Below, one piece after another: positions 1-7,306 of a stretch of DNA of 64,000 nt (positions are counted from its first letter, which is position 1; each line of letters starts with the position of its first letter). The stretch lies in the NCBI GenBank assembly GCA_024280215.1, contig JAJRQO010000034.1, forward strand, positions 86,094-150,093, in the 5' to 3' direction. This DNA is from Candidatus Zixiibacteriota bacterium. GTDB lineage: Bacteria; Zixibacteria; MSB-5A5; GN15; FEB-12. The notes beneath the pieces were generated by a model. It was given only the letters and a program-made list of their open reading frames with translations, did not search any database and had not been told where the DNA came from. The position numbers and the translations under genes were made by a program.

Positions 1-2
1 TT

Positions 3-617
3 GACCCATCAAATTGTCCTGTTGATTTAACTATCGCTGTCTGGCCGTGGGGAAAATACCTTGGTGATGATGCTCTTGAAAATGGAGTTTCAGTATGTGT
101 CTCATCATGGAACCGTATTGCTCCAAACACTATGCCAGCAATGGCAAAAGCGGGTGCCAACTATATGAACTCACAGCTTATCAAACTTGAAGCTCTCTCG
201 CATGGCTATGTTGAAGGAATAGCTTTGGATATTCATGGTAACGTTTCTGAAGGTTCTGGCGAAAATATATTCTTGGTTCGCAATGGTGCTTTGATTACAC
301 CAACATTCTCTGCATCGATTTTACCAGGGATCACCCGTCGTTCGGTTATCAAGATTGCAACTGATTTAGGTCTCAAAGTGATTGAACAAAATATCCCTCG
401 TGAAGCACTTTATCTTGCTGATGAAGTTTTCTTCACAGGTTCTGCCGCCGAAATTACACCGATTTCACAAATTGATAAAATTCAAATTGGAATTGGCAAA
501 TGCGGTCCGATTACAAAACAAATTCAAAAAGCTCTCTTTGATATTTTAGAAGGTCGTGCGGAAGACAAATATAACTGGTTGACTTATGTGCCTGAATATA
601 AAAAGGTGCTTGCCTAA
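3..617 (+). CDS. ilvE: Branched-chain amino acid aminotransferase, C-terminal part (5' end outside window)
   Basis: The reading frame is open from base 3 to the stop at 615-617, so the N-terminal part is missing. The 204 visible residues read as a PLP fold type IV aminotransferase, which performs the last step of Val, Leu and Ile synthesis in the cytoplasm. Recognisable family segments are [32 protein letters not shown], a [12 protein letters not shown] motif and an ILPGITR motif that lines the cofactor pocket, followed by [14 protein letters not shown]. The ATG at 132 is internal to the domain and is not the start. The stop overlaps the rpiB start by one base (TAATG), so the two are translationally coupled. 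Family assignment is confident; D-amino acid aminotransferase is the only near alternative, and the [11 protein letters not shown] segment favours IlvE. Confidence 0.93.
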   Translation, partial: DPSNCPVDLTIAVWPWGKYLGDDALENGVSVCVSSWNRIAPNTMPAMAKAGANYMNSQLIKLEALSHGYVEGIALDIHGNVSEGSGENIFLVRNGALITPTFSASILPGITRRSVIKIATDLGLKVIEQNIPREALYLADEVFFTGSAAEITPISQIDKIQIGIGKCGPITKQIQKALFDILEGRAEDKYNWLTYVPEYKKVLA

Positions 618-1054
618 TGCGAGTTGCAATTGGTTCCGACCATGCGGGCTTAGAGTTGAAAGAAAAAGTCAAAGTGATTCTAACATCCTTTGGCTACGAG
701 CTAACTGACTTTGGCACCCACGCCAAAGACTCGGTTGACTATTCTGATTTTGGTCTCAAAGTTGCCCATGCGGTCGCCGACGGTGATGTTGACTATGGTA
801 TCAATATCTGCTGGACTGGTAATGGTATGGCGATGGCATCAAACAAAGTTAAAGGCATCCGTGCGGGGATTGCTGTTAATGCCGAAATGTCTCACATGAC
901 TCGCCTGCACAACAACGCCAATATATTGGTGCTCTCACAAAAATATACCCCTGAAAATGAACTCGAAGAAATTTTGAAACAGTTTTTTAATACAAAATTT
1001 GAAGCGGGACGACATCTTCGTCGAATCGAAAAGTTTATGGAGGAAGAGGGGTAA
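617..1054 (+). CDS. rpiB: Ribose-5-phosphate isomerase B family sugar-phosphate isomerase
   Basis: This 145-residue protein is the usual length for the RpiB/LacAB family, which interconverts ribose 5-phosphate and ribulose 5-phosphate in the pentose phosphate pathway. The N-terminus [15 protein letters not shown] matches the family phosphate-site segment, with D8 and H9 present. Cys65, the expected proton-shuttling cysteine, is present, as is the ANxVKGIRAG-type segment and the HNNANIL segment. The motif around Cys65 is unusual: it reads CWTGNG where RpiB proteins usually have CGTGIG, which puts a bulky Trp beside the active site. The gene starts on the last base of ilvE and forms an operon with it. 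Substrate preference could differ from ribose 5-phosphate because of the Trp; that is inference. Confidence 0.9.
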   Translation: MRVAIGSDHAGLELKEKVKVILTSFGYELTDFGTHAKDSVDYSDFGLKVAHAVADGDVDYGINICWTGNGMAMASNKVKGIRAGIAVNAEMSHMTRLHNNANILVLSQKYTPENELEEILKQFFNTKFEAGRHLRRIEKFMEEEG

Positions 1055-1091
1055 CGAGGGGAGTTGAGAGATTAATAGATTGAGGGAGTTT

Positions 1092-1904
1092 ATGAAGCAT
1101 TATTTGGATGAAATTCTAAAAAATAAAATACTCTTTTGGGTTGTCATATCTTTTATTTTAATTGTTATTACAATTATAATTGATTTCTTTTTCTTTGAAT
1201 TTGATTTGGAGGGATTTGTTACTGAATGGCATGGCTTTTTACTTGATATAGTTGTCTTTGGTGTAATTCTTTCGATCTACGAATATTACTCTGAAAGAAA
1301 TAAAGATATAAAATATTTAAAAAAAGAATTAAGAAAAAACTTAACTTTAGATACAAAAGAGAGTGTTTTACAAAAAATTGATGACATTAAATCTTTAAAT
1401 AAATACTCAACACCATTGCCTAAGTTGTTTGGTATTTATCTAGATAAAGCTAAAGATGATGAATCAATTGATTTTAGCAAAAGTGATATGCGGTATGTTC
1501 AAGCGAACTTCGCATCGTTCTTGAATTGTAATTTTACGAATGTAGTTGCTCAATGGGGGTGGATGAAAAATTCAAATTTTTCAGTTTGTGATTTTAATAA
1601 GGCAAATTTTAGTGCTGTTCATTTTGATGAAGCTATCTTTAATGATTGTCAAATGAAAAACACCATATTTACTGCTGCCTACTTTATTGATGCTCACGTA
1701 GATGATTCTGATTTAACGTATGCTATTTTTCGTAGAGCGAGGATGGAAGGAGTGTCTATGAATAAGACCAATGTAACAAATGCTGATTTTGATGGTGCTA
1801 ATTTAGAAGGAGCAGATTTAAGGGGTGTTATTGGTTTAACTAAAGAACAATTAGTAAATTGCAAAACAGATATAAATACTAAGCTTCCTGATTATTTGAA
1901 TTGA
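1092..1904 (+). CDS. Membrane-anchored pentapeptide-repeat protein
   Basis: The product has 270 residues from the ATG at 1092, which is preceded by a GAGGGAG ribosome-binding site at 1082-1088. A TTG at 1080 would add four residues but lies upstream of that site. Two hydrophobic stretches near the N-terminus (about residues 13-35 and 46-62) suggest a double-pass membrane anchor. A lysine-rich charged linker follows, then from about residue 140 a run of pentapeptide repeats of the A(D/N)LXX type, such as ANFASF, CNFTN, ANFSAVHF and the clear GANLEGADLRG near the end. Pentapeptide repeats fold as a right-handed beta helix and usually serve as binding scaffolds. No enzyme domain is visible and no function can be named. 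It is separated from rpiB by 37 bases and could be read through from ilvE-rpiB. Confidence 0.8.
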   Translation: MKHYLDEILKNKILFWVVISFILIVITIIIDFFFFEFDLEGFVTEWHGFLLDIVVFGVILSIYEYYSERNKDIKYLKKELRKNLTLDTKESVLQKIDDIKSLNKYSTPLPKLFGIYLDKAKDDESIDFSKSDMRYVQANFASFLNCNFTNVVAQWGWMKNSNFSVCDFNKANFSAVHFDEAIFNDCQMKNTIFTAAYFIDAHVDDSDLTYAIFRRARMEGVSMNKTNVTNADFDGANLEGADLRGVIGLTKEQLVNCKTDINTKLPDYLN

Positions 1905-1929
1905 TTTGTTGAATTAATTCGTATCAAGC

Positions 1930-1949
1930 GGAACAGGCAAGCCTGTTCC
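1930..1949. repeat. REP-like palindrome, copy a
   Basis: Perfect palindrome with arms GGAACAGGC and GCCTGTTCC around AA, followed by CTACAAA. It lies 109 bases upstream of the first RAYT gene. The 27-base unit including flanks is an exact inverted copy of the element found inside that gene at 2321-2347. Such palindromes are the usual DNA substrates of RAYT proteins. Confidence 0.85.
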
Positions 1950-2057
1950 CTACAAACTTATTATAAAAGATACGATTTTTATAAAATTAAACTGACATCA
2001 TCTGTCAGTTAATCTTGTTATATTTATCATAGTTAAAAATTATGATAGGTTGTACAA

Positions 2058-2555
2058 TTGAAAAAATATCCTCAACGTAAACTGGTTCGCCTACAAAATT
2101 TCAACTATAATTCAGTTGGTTATTATTACGTCACTATAAATACCTTTAATAAAGTTCACCATTTTGGAGAAATTTCAAATTGTAAGATGGTTTTGAATAA
2201 ATGTGGTGAAATTATCTTTAAGCATTGGCTGAATATCCCAAGTCATTATAATAATCTTGATTTAGATAAATTCATCATAATGCCAAATCATCTACATGGA
2301 ATAATTATAATAAAAAATTCTGTAGGGAACAGGCTTGCCTGTTCCGCAGAGATAAAAAGACAGTATCAATTATTACCAAATATTATTGGTGGATTTAAAT
2401 CAGGTGTATCAAAAGAATTAAACGAAAAGAGGTATGGAATTCATTTTAGATGGCAGAAATCATATTATGACCACATTATCAGAAATGAGTATTCCTTAAA
2501 GTTAATAAGAGAATATATTCGAAATAACCCATTGAGAGCAGACATAGAAAAATAA
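2058..2555 (+). CDS. REP-associated tyrosine transposase (RAYT, IS200-like Y1 family)
   Basis: This 165-residue protein carries the single-stranded DNA nuclease fold of Y1 transposases. The HUH motif is in MPNHLHGIII, and the candidate catalytic tyrosine is in QKSYYDHIIRNE, followed by the family-typical YIRNNP. The start is a TTG at 2058 with GATAGG eight bases upstream; no ATG fits the conserved N-terminus. RAYTs are domesticated relatives of IS200/IS605 transposases that nick REP palindromes and are not known to move themselves. Palindromes lie upstream (1930), downstream (about 2570) and inside the gene (2326-2345). The internal copy is in frame and codes for the segment around VGNRLACSAE, making this protein differ from the second RAYT at 5221 in its central loop. 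Family assignment is confident. Confidence 0.9.
   Translation: MKKYPQRKLVRLQNFNYNSVGYYYVTINTFNKVHHFGEISNCKMVLNKCGEIIFKHWLNIPSHYNNLDLDKFIIMPNHLHGIIIIKNSVGNRLACSAEIKRQYQLLPNIIGGFKSGVSKELNEKRYGIHFRWQKSYYDHIIRNEYSLKLIREYIRNNPLRADIEK
2326..2345. repeat. REP-like palindrome inside the RAYT gene, copy b
   Basis: Perfect palindrome GGAACAGGC-TT-GCCTGTTCC within the coding sequence of the first RAYT. Together with its flanks TGTAG and GC it is the exact reverse complement of copy a. The reading frame is kept open through it. Confidence 0.85.
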
Positions 2556-2569
2556 TCAAATTAAGAAAA

Positions 2570-2597
2570 CGGAACAGGTAAGCGTTTTCCTGCAAAC
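2570..2597. repeat. Degenerate REP-like element, copy c
   Basis: Reads CGGAACAGGTAAGCGTTTTC followed by CTGCAAACT, in the same orientation as copy a but with several mismatches that weaken the palindrome. It lies 15 bases after the RAYT stop, so the gene is bracketed by REP copies. Confidence 0.6.
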
Positions 2598-2911
2598 TCA
2601 CATTATATACAAGGTCGTTTCTCAACCAAAACAGGCAACGATCGCTCCATTATCGCTGTAAAGTGTTGAAATCATTGAGAAAGTCGCATTCCAGCGATAA
2701 TCTTTTAACTCGCATACCAAACAAAATTGAACTTTTTGGACATTTTATACGTTATATATAGTAGATTCTGCTTGCATAAACGACTATTTATGACGATATT
2801 AGTTTTAGAGAAACATTTCTAATCGCACCGATAAACACTACATTGTATTTCAAAATAATTAAGACAAAAACGTAACAATACGTATGTTTAATAGAACTAT
2901 AAGGAGGATTT
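2598..2911. other. Intergenic stretch without recognisable gene
   Basis: Together with the degenerate REP this fills a 356-base gap between the first RAYT and the PilZ gene. No reading frame with family features is seen on either strand. It contains GATCGCTCC/ATTATCGCTG-like short repeats near 2640-2700 and AT-rich DNA (about 2740-2760) that may hold a promoter for the PilZ gene. An AAGGAGG ribosome-binding site lies at its end. Confidence 0.6.
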
Positions 2912-3295
2912 ATGGAACAAGTAAGATTGTCTGATCGATCTCGAGTTATATCCTTTGTGAAAATCATCTCAGATTCGAGTAAAACCGAATGTGGTCGTGT
3001 GCTCGACATCTCTTCGAAAGGAATGAGAGTTCGCAGTAAAAACCCATTTCGGACAGACCGTCCATTTCGTTTTTCGATGTTAATGCCTAACATTAATTTT
3101 CGAGAAAAAGTAATCAAGTTTGACGCTTCTGTTATTTGGAGCGATGAATCAGCAGTAGATGGTTACTACGAAGCAGGGCTGCAAATCGAATCAGTCTCTG
3201 AGAAAGACCGTTCGCTTATCGAACAGTTTATCAATGATTCATCGTATAGGGATCGTTGGATTCAAGTTGATGAGTGCTTTTCACAAGAGCATTAA
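2912..3295 (+). CDS. PilZ domain protein (probable c-di-GMP receptor)
   Basis: This 127-residue protein is a stand-alone PilZ domain. The two c-di-GMP contact motifs are both visible: an RxxxR near the N-terminus (R5-L-S-D-R9) and LDISSKGMRVR, matching the D/NxSxxG motif. These are the residues known to bind c-di-GMP in PilZ proteins. The start ATG is supported by a strong AAGGAGG seven bases upstream. It is a single-gene unit, closed by a strong terminator at about 3403. In a motile bacterium such proteins often act as flagellar brakes or regulators of surface traits, but nothing in the immediate neighbourhood names the target. Confidence 0.88.
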   Translation: MEQVRLSDRSRVISFVKIISDSSKTECGRVLDISSKGMRVRSKNPFRTDRPFRFSMLMPNINFREKVIKFDASVIWSDESAVDGYYEAGLQIESVSEKDRSLIEQFINDSSYRDRWIQVDECFSQEH

Positions 3296-3402
3296 AAGTA
3301 ATGCATCTTCTGTGCAACACATGGAAGTAATTGTGTCGGGACGTTTCTAATTTCTAACTAAAATTGGCAGGAAGCAGATTGTTCTTCAGACACAGAGATG
3401 TT

Positions 3403-3437
3403 AATAGGCTGGATTTTCAAATCCAGCCTATTTTTAT
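3403..3437 (+). terminator. Rho-independent terminator after the PilZ gene
   Basis: Arms ATAGGCTGGATTT and AAATCCAGCCTAT form a 13 bp perfect stem with a tight loop, followed by a TTTTTAT run. It separates the PilZ gene from glyA. Confidence 0.9.
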
Positions 3438-3450
3438 AGCTTAACTTTTA

Positions 3451-3479
3451 TTGACCTTCTTTCTGTTTTTACATACATT
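3451..3479 (+). promoter_or_regulatory. Sigma70-type promoter for glyA
   Basis: TTGACC (3451-3456), a 17-base spacer and TACATT (3474-3479), directly after the terminator and 34 bases before the glyA ATG. A GGAG ribosome-binding site follows at about 3502. Confidence 0.6.
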
Positions 3480-3513
3480 TCAAGTCTAAAACTAATAATT
3501 TGGAGCAATAGAT

Positions 3514-4767
3514 ATGTCATATTTAAAAAAATTAGACCCAGAAATATATAACGCAATTTCCCAAGAAACGACTCGTCAGACAACCAAGCTCGAACTGATT
3601 GCATCTGAAAACTTTACTTCAGAAGCGGTCATGGAAGCGGCAGGCGGGGTGATGACCAACAAATATGCCGAAGGGTATCCAGGTAAACGGTACTACGGCG
3701 GATGTGAATTTGTCGACATCGCCGAGGATATCGCCCGTGATAGGTTGAAACAAATTTTCGGATGCGACCATGCTAATGTGCAACCGCACTCAGGTTCACA
3801 GGCGAACATGGCGGCCTATTTTACTGTGCTGAATCCAGGTGATAAAGTGATGGGACTTGACCTTTCGCATGGTGGGCATCTGACCCATGGACATCCAATA
3901 AATTTTTCTGGAAAATTGTACGAGTTTGAAGGCTACCAAGTTGACCCAGAAACTGAAACTATCGACTATGATAAGCTAATCGACCAAGCCAAGAAATTCA
4001 GACCGAAAATGATTGTTGCGGGCGCATCTGCATATCCTCGTTTTTGGGATTTTGAAAAAATCCGTGAAGCGTGCGATGCTGTCGGAGCTATCATGATGGT
4101 CGACATTGCGCACATTGCGGGACTTGTCGCAGCAGGGTTGCACCCATCGCCAGTTCCATACGCAGATTTTGTTACATCGACAACGCACAAAACTTTGCGA
4201 GGTCCTCGTGGTGGAGTGGTGATGTGTAAAGAGCAGTATGCGGCAGACCTTGACCGTACGGTGATGCCTGGGATTCAGGGTGGACCGCTTATGCATATTA
4301 TCGCTGCCAAAGCGGTCGCATTTAAGGAAGCACTTACCCCTGAGTTTAAAGTGTATCAACAACAAGTTATAAATAATGCTAAGGCGATGGCGGAAGCATT
4401 GATTGCCAAAAACCATAAACTTGTCTCGGGTGGAACTGATACCCATCTGATGCTTGTATCATTTTTAGATGTGAAAAATGTATCGGGTAAAAAAGTTGAG
4501 ATTGCTTTGGACAAAGCTGGTATGACAGTCAATAAAAACACGGTTCCATTTGACACTGCAAAACCATTTATAACATCGGGGATTCGTATTGGAACGCCAG
4601 CGGTGACGACTCGTGGAATGAAAGAAACCGAGATGGTAATTATTGCCGATTTTATTGATAGAGCGATACAAAACCGTAAAGATGACGATGCCCTTGCGAA
4701 AATTTCTGCCGAGGTCTCGACGCTCTGTGAAAAATTCCCGCTCTACCCAGAAAGACAAGAGGGATAA
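3514..4767 (+). CDS. glyA: Serine hydroxymethyltransferase
   Basis: The 417-residue product has the standard length of this PLP enzyme, which converts serine and tetrahydrofolate to glycine and 5,10-methylene-tetrahydrofolate in the cytoplasm, the main source of one-carbon units. The N-terminal [19 protein letters not shown], the [14 protein letters not shown] segment, [11 protein letters not shown], and the PLP-lysine motif [12 protein letters not shown] (Lys226) are all intact. [12 protein letters not shown] supplies the cofactor-ring Asp. It begins a short unit with the next gene, three bases downstream. Assignment is near certain. Confidence 0.98.
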   Translation: MSYLKKLDPEIYNAISQETTRQTTKLELIASENFTSEAVMEAAGGVMTNKYAEGYPGKRYYGGCEFVDIAEDIARDRLKQIFGCDHANVQPHSGSQANMAAYFTVLNPGDKVMGLDLSHGGHLTHGHPINFSGKLYEFEGYQVDPETETIDYDKLIDQAKKFRPKMIVAGASAYPRFWDFEKIREACDAVGAIMMVDIAHIAGLVAAGLHPSPVPYADFVTSTTHKTLRGPRGGVVMCKEQYAADLDRTVMPGIQGGPLMHIIAAKAVAFKEALTPEFKVYQQQVINNAKAMAEALIAKNHKLVSGGTDTHLMLVSFLDVKNVSGKKVEIALDKAGMTVNKNTVPFDTAKPFITSGIRIGTPAVTTRGMKETEMVIIADFIDRAIQNRKDDDALAKISAEVSTLCEKFPLYPERQEG

Positions 4768-4770
4768 GCG

Positions 4771-5088
4771 ATGTTATTTCAACTGACGATGTTTCCCTCT
4801 GGTTCCAAACGGAAGTCCGCTTCTGTAAGTGAACACGTTGCCAAAGTGATTAACATAATTGACAAGTCGGGGCTTTCGTATAAGATGACTCCGATGGCGA
4901 CGTGTATTGAGGGGGAGTGGAACGAAGTGATGGCGGTTATTAACAAAGCACGTCTGATGCTTCGTCGGATGGGGCATGAACGGATTTATATTTCGATTAC
5001 GATTGATGACCGCAAGGGTGCCAAGAGACGTTTGGATGGTAAGGTCAAATCAATAGAGAAAAAACTTGGGCGGGAAGTTAAGAAGTAA
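4771..5088 (+). CDS. MTH1187/YqgV-family thiamine-binding protein
   Basis: This 105-residue protein resembles the UPF0045/MTH1187 family of small ferredoxin-like-fold proteins, several of which bind thiamine or its derivatives. Matching features are the N-terminal beta strand LFQLTMFP, the KSASVSEHVAKVINIIDKSG segment, PMATCIEGEW and the MGHERIYISITIDDRKG segment. It follows glyA by three bases with a GAGGGAT ribosome-binding site overlapping the glyA end, so the two are cotranscribed. The link to glyA metabolism is unknown. Its basic C-terminus is not otherwise remarkable. Confidence 0.8.
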   Translation: MLFQLTMFPSGSKRKSASVSEHVAKVINIIDKSGLSYKMTPMATCIEGEWNEVMAVINKARLMLRRMGHERIYISITIDDRKGAKRRLDGKVKSIEKKLGREVKK

Positions 5089-5153
5089 ATTGTTTTTTTA
5101 TAATTATTTATTATAGAAATAAATGGTTTGTAGATTAATTAGTTTATTTGTAG

Positions 5154-5200
5154 GGAACAGGCATGCCTGTTCCTAATTGAGGTTCGGGCATGCCCGAACC
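5154..5200. repeat. Paired REP-like palindromes (head-to-head), copies d and e
   Basis: Two perfect palindromes separated by seven bases: GGAACAGG/CATG/CCTGTTCC-type at 5154-5173 and GGTTCGGG/CATG/CCCGAACC-type at 5181-5200. The first is preceded by TTTGTAG and the second followed by CTACAAA, so the pair is in inverted orientation like a BIME. It lies 20 bases upstream of the second RAYT gene. Confidence 0.88.
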
Positions 5201-5220
5201 CTACAAAAAGAGATCAGAGT

Positions 5221-5727
5221 ATGACATTTTATAGTAGAAAATCAAATAGATTAAAGGATTATAACTACAATTCAGCAGGGTATTATTTTATAACTATTTG
5301 TACTTTCAATAAAGAAAAGTTCTTTGGAGAAGTAATAAAGGATGATGTTAAATTATCAAATATTGGTGAAATAGCAAAAAATTGTTGGTTAGAAATCCCG
5401 ATATATTTTAAAGGAGTCATATTAGATATATTTGTAGTAATGCCAAATCATATTCATGGTATAATACTCATTCCAGATACCGTTTCTAATATGGGCTTAT
5501 CAAATATCATTGGCTCATTTAAATCATCTGTAACAAGGCTTGTTAGAGGAAAAGGACATTGTTTTAGTTGGCAGAGATCTTTTTATGACCATGTTATTAG
5601 AAATGATAAGACACTAAGTAGTATTAGGGAGTATATGCAGAATAATCCTCATAAATGGTCTATTGATATTGAAAATAAATTGGCACATATTAATGGAAAT
5701 GATTATTATTCAAAATTGATTGAATGA
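5221..5727 (+). CDS. REP-associated tyrosine transposase (RAYT), second copy
   Basis: This 168-residue protein is homologous to the RAYT at 2058, sharing NYNSAGYYF, the HUH motif in MPNHIHGIIL, NIIGSFKSSVTRL, and the candidate catalytic tyrosine in QRSFYDHVIRND followed by YMQNNPH. It lacks the extra central segment that the first copy gains from its internal REP. The gene is bracketed by REP palindromes (5154-5200 upstream, 5755-5774 downstream), the classic RAYT arrangement. An AGAG precedes the ATG as a weak ribosome-binding site. All key residues are present, so the protein is likely active. Confidence 0.92.
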   Translation: MTFYSRKSNRLKDYNYNSAGYYFITICTFNKEKFFGEVIKDDVKLSNIGEIAKNCWLEIPIYFKGVILDIFVVMPNHIHGIILIPDTVSNMGLSNIIGSFKSSVTRLVRGKGHCFSWQRSFYDHVIRNDKTLSSIREYMQNNPHKWSIDIENKLAHINGNDYYSKLIE

Positions 5728-5754
5728 ATTGGTCTAGTTAATTTATTAATTGGA

Positions 5755-5774
5755 GGTTCAGGCATGCCTGAACC
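5755..5774. repeat. REP-like palindrome, copy f
   Basis: Perfect palindrome GGTTCAGGCA/TGCCTGAACC followed by CTACAA, 27 bases after the second RAYT. The arms differ from copies d and e at two paired positions, so the palindrome is kept by compensatory change. Confidence 0.85.
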
Positions 5775-5823
5775 CTACAACTCAAAGACATGAAAACAGA
5801 AGTAAGATGAAAAGAACAACTAA

Positions 5824-6273
5824 ATGAAATGCCCGAAGTGTGGACATGATGAAGATAAGGTCGTCGATAGTCGTCCGTCGCAAGACAACTCTGCGATAAG
5901 GCGTCGTCGTGAATGTTTAGAATGTAAAGAACGATTTACGACATACGAATATGTGGAGCAGGGAACTTTAACGGTAACCAAATCCGACAACCGTCGAGAA
6001 CCGTATGATAAATATAAACTTCTCTATGGAATTAAACTGGCATGCAACAAACGTCCTGTTACGCCAAAAGAAATCGAAGCGATGGCATCGGAAATTGAGT
6101 TGCAAATAAAAGGGAAAAACAAAAACGAGATTTCATCACATGCGATTGGGGAGATGGTTATGGAAAAACTTCGTCCGATTGATGAGATTGCCTATGTCCG
6201 TTTTGCATCGGTGTATCGTAAGTTTAAAGACAAAGAAGAATTTTTAGAAGAGATGAAAAAGTTGCTGGAGTGA
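5824..6273 (+). CDS. nrdR: Transcriptional repressor NrdR
   Basis: The 149-residue product is full length for NrdR, the ATP/dATP-sensing repressor of ribonucleotide reductase genes. An N-terminal zinc ribbon has CPKC (residues 3-6) and CLEC about 31 residues in, followed by KERFTTYEYVE. The ATP-cone begins at about residue 46 (VTKSDNRREPYDKYKLLYGI) and ends with AYVRFASVYRKFKD. No nrd gene is in the window, so it acts in trans. The ribosome-binding site is weak, and a REP element sits between it and the RAYT upstream. Confidence 0.97.
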   Translation: MKCPKCGHDEDKVVDSRPSQDNSAIRRRRECLECKERFTTYEYVEQGTLTVTKSDNRREPYDKYKLLYGIKLACNKRPVTPKEIEAMASEIELQIKGKNKNEISSHAIGEMVMEKLRPIDEIAYVRFASVYRKFKDKEEFLEEMKKLLE

Positions 6274-6286
6274 TTGAGCATACTTC

Positions 6287-6341
6287 GATTCCGCTCAGAA
6301 TGACATATTGCATATTCTATTTCGTAGGGGCGTCCGCCCTT
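6287..6341. repeat. Short dispersed-repeat-like segments between nrdR and tatC
   Basis: TTCGATTCCGCTCAGAATGA (6284-6303) resembles a short repeat phrase that recurs in many environmental bacterial genomes. It is followed at 6324-6341 by GTAGGGGCGTCCGCCCTT, an imperfect palindrome of the same GTAGGG style as the REP copies. Confidence 0.45.
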
Positions 6342-6407
6342 TAACTCTCACACTAATTTATTATTTCTGATTGACAAAAGCTTACTTTTTTCTGACATTT
6401 GTAACCT

Positions 6408-7157
6408 ATGAGCGAACAAGAACATGACAGATTAGAAGATGGTATATTAAAGACGAACAATTCGATGCCATTTTTAGAGCATTTAGAAGAATTACGATGG
6501 CGACTGATAAAATCGGTCTTATCTATTATTGTCTGTGCTTTTGTCGCCTTTAATTTTGCCGAATATCTTGTTGTTTTCATCAGACGTCCCTTAGGTGATA
6601 TCCAACTTTATAATATTGCTGTTACGGGTACATTTTACGCCTATATCAAAATTTCGCTTATTTCGGGGTTGCTTGTCGCTTTACCATTTGTCTTTTATCA
6701 GGTGTGGTCATTTATTGCTCCTGGATTATATAAAAAAGAACGGTTGATGATTATTCCGTTAGTCTTGATTTCAACGATTCTCTTTTTGGTCGGAGCTGGA
6801 TTTTGTTTTCAATATGTATTACCACTTTCATTTGATTTTCTGATTGGATTTGGTGGTGGGCAAATTGAGAATACCATCACAATCGGCTCTTATATCAGTT
6901 TTGTCGGATTGCTTTTGATGGCTTTTGGGTTTGGTTTTCAGATGCCTCTGCTAAGCTATTTCTTAGGCAAAATGGGCGTTATCAATGCTAAAATGCTTGG
7001 TAAAGGTAGAAGATACGCGATTGTCGCTATCTTAATCGTTGGGGCGATTATCACGCCACCCGATGTATTTACCCAGTTTATGCTTGCTGGACCTCTCTAT
7101 ATTCTATATGAGATTTCTATAATCATCGTCAGAGTTACTCAGAAAAAAGATAAATAA
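6408..7157 (+). CDS. tatC: Sec-independent protein translocase subunit TatC
   Basis: This 249-residue, six-helix inner-membrane protein is the twin-arginine signal receptor of the Tat translocon, which exports folded proteins. Family marks are the N-terminal MPFLEHLEELRWRLIKS, a helix-rich body and the FxFQMPLLSYFLGKMG segment, where TatC has its conserved F...P. It ends GAIITPPDVFTQFMLAGPLYILYE, the typical last helices. Length and topology are standard. No tatA or tatB is nearby. No clear ribosome-binding site precedes the ATG; a TTGACA lies at 6371-6376, but a good -10 at proper spacing is not evident. Confidence 0.96.
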   Translation: MSEQEHDRLEDGILKTNNSMPFLEHLEELRWRLIKSVLSIIVCAFVAFNFAEYLVVFIRRPLGDIQLYNIAVTGTFYAYIKISLISGLLVALPFVFYQVWSFIAPGLYKKERLMIIPLVLISTILFLVGAGFCFQYVLPLSFDFLIGFGGGQIENTITIGSYISFVGLLLMAFGFGFQMPLLSYFLGKMGVINAKMLGKGRRYAIVAILIVGAIITPPDVFTQFMLAGPLYILYEISIIIVRVTQKKDK

Positions 7158-7222
7158 AGAGAAAATAGCTCAATCTGGTTTATTTTAACTATTATTCTTC
7201 CAATAGCTTATATCAGTATATG

Positions 7223-7250
7223 TTGACAAAAATGAATTAATTGATACATT
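7223..7250 (+). promoter_or_regulatory. Sigma70-type promoter upstream of the DUF512 gene and der
   Basis: TTGACA (7223-7228), 16-base spacer, TACATT (7245-7250), 56 bases before the ATG at 7307. It is the only good promoter-like match in this 149-base gap. Confidence 0.5.
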
Positions 7251-7306
7251 GGGGGACTGAAGAGTTTTACTATTGAGTTATTCTGTATTGTAAACGTAAG
7301 GTTGTT

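Noticed and set aside
2806-2834. Sigma28-like ACCGATAA before the PilZ gene
   Set aside because: The nearest -35-like TAGA is 17 bases away, not 15, and the -35 is weak; too uncertain to add to the five listed sites.
3364-3382. TTGGCAGGAAGCAGATTGTT resembling a sigma54 promoter upstream of glyA
   Set aside because: The GG is followed by AT, not GC, at the required N10 spacing, and a terminator separates it from glyA.
3976-4446. Long reverse-strand frame inside glyA
   Set aside because: It mirrors the glyA reading frame, has no ribosome-binding site and no family features.
5154-5200. Repeat pair considered as a CRISPR remnant
   Set aside because: Only two short palindromes with dissimilar arms, no regular spacers and no cas gene; the RAYT next to them explains the repeats.
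6371-6407. TTGACA before tatC taken as a promoter
   Set aside because: No -10 with more than three matches at 16-18 bases; left as a note only.
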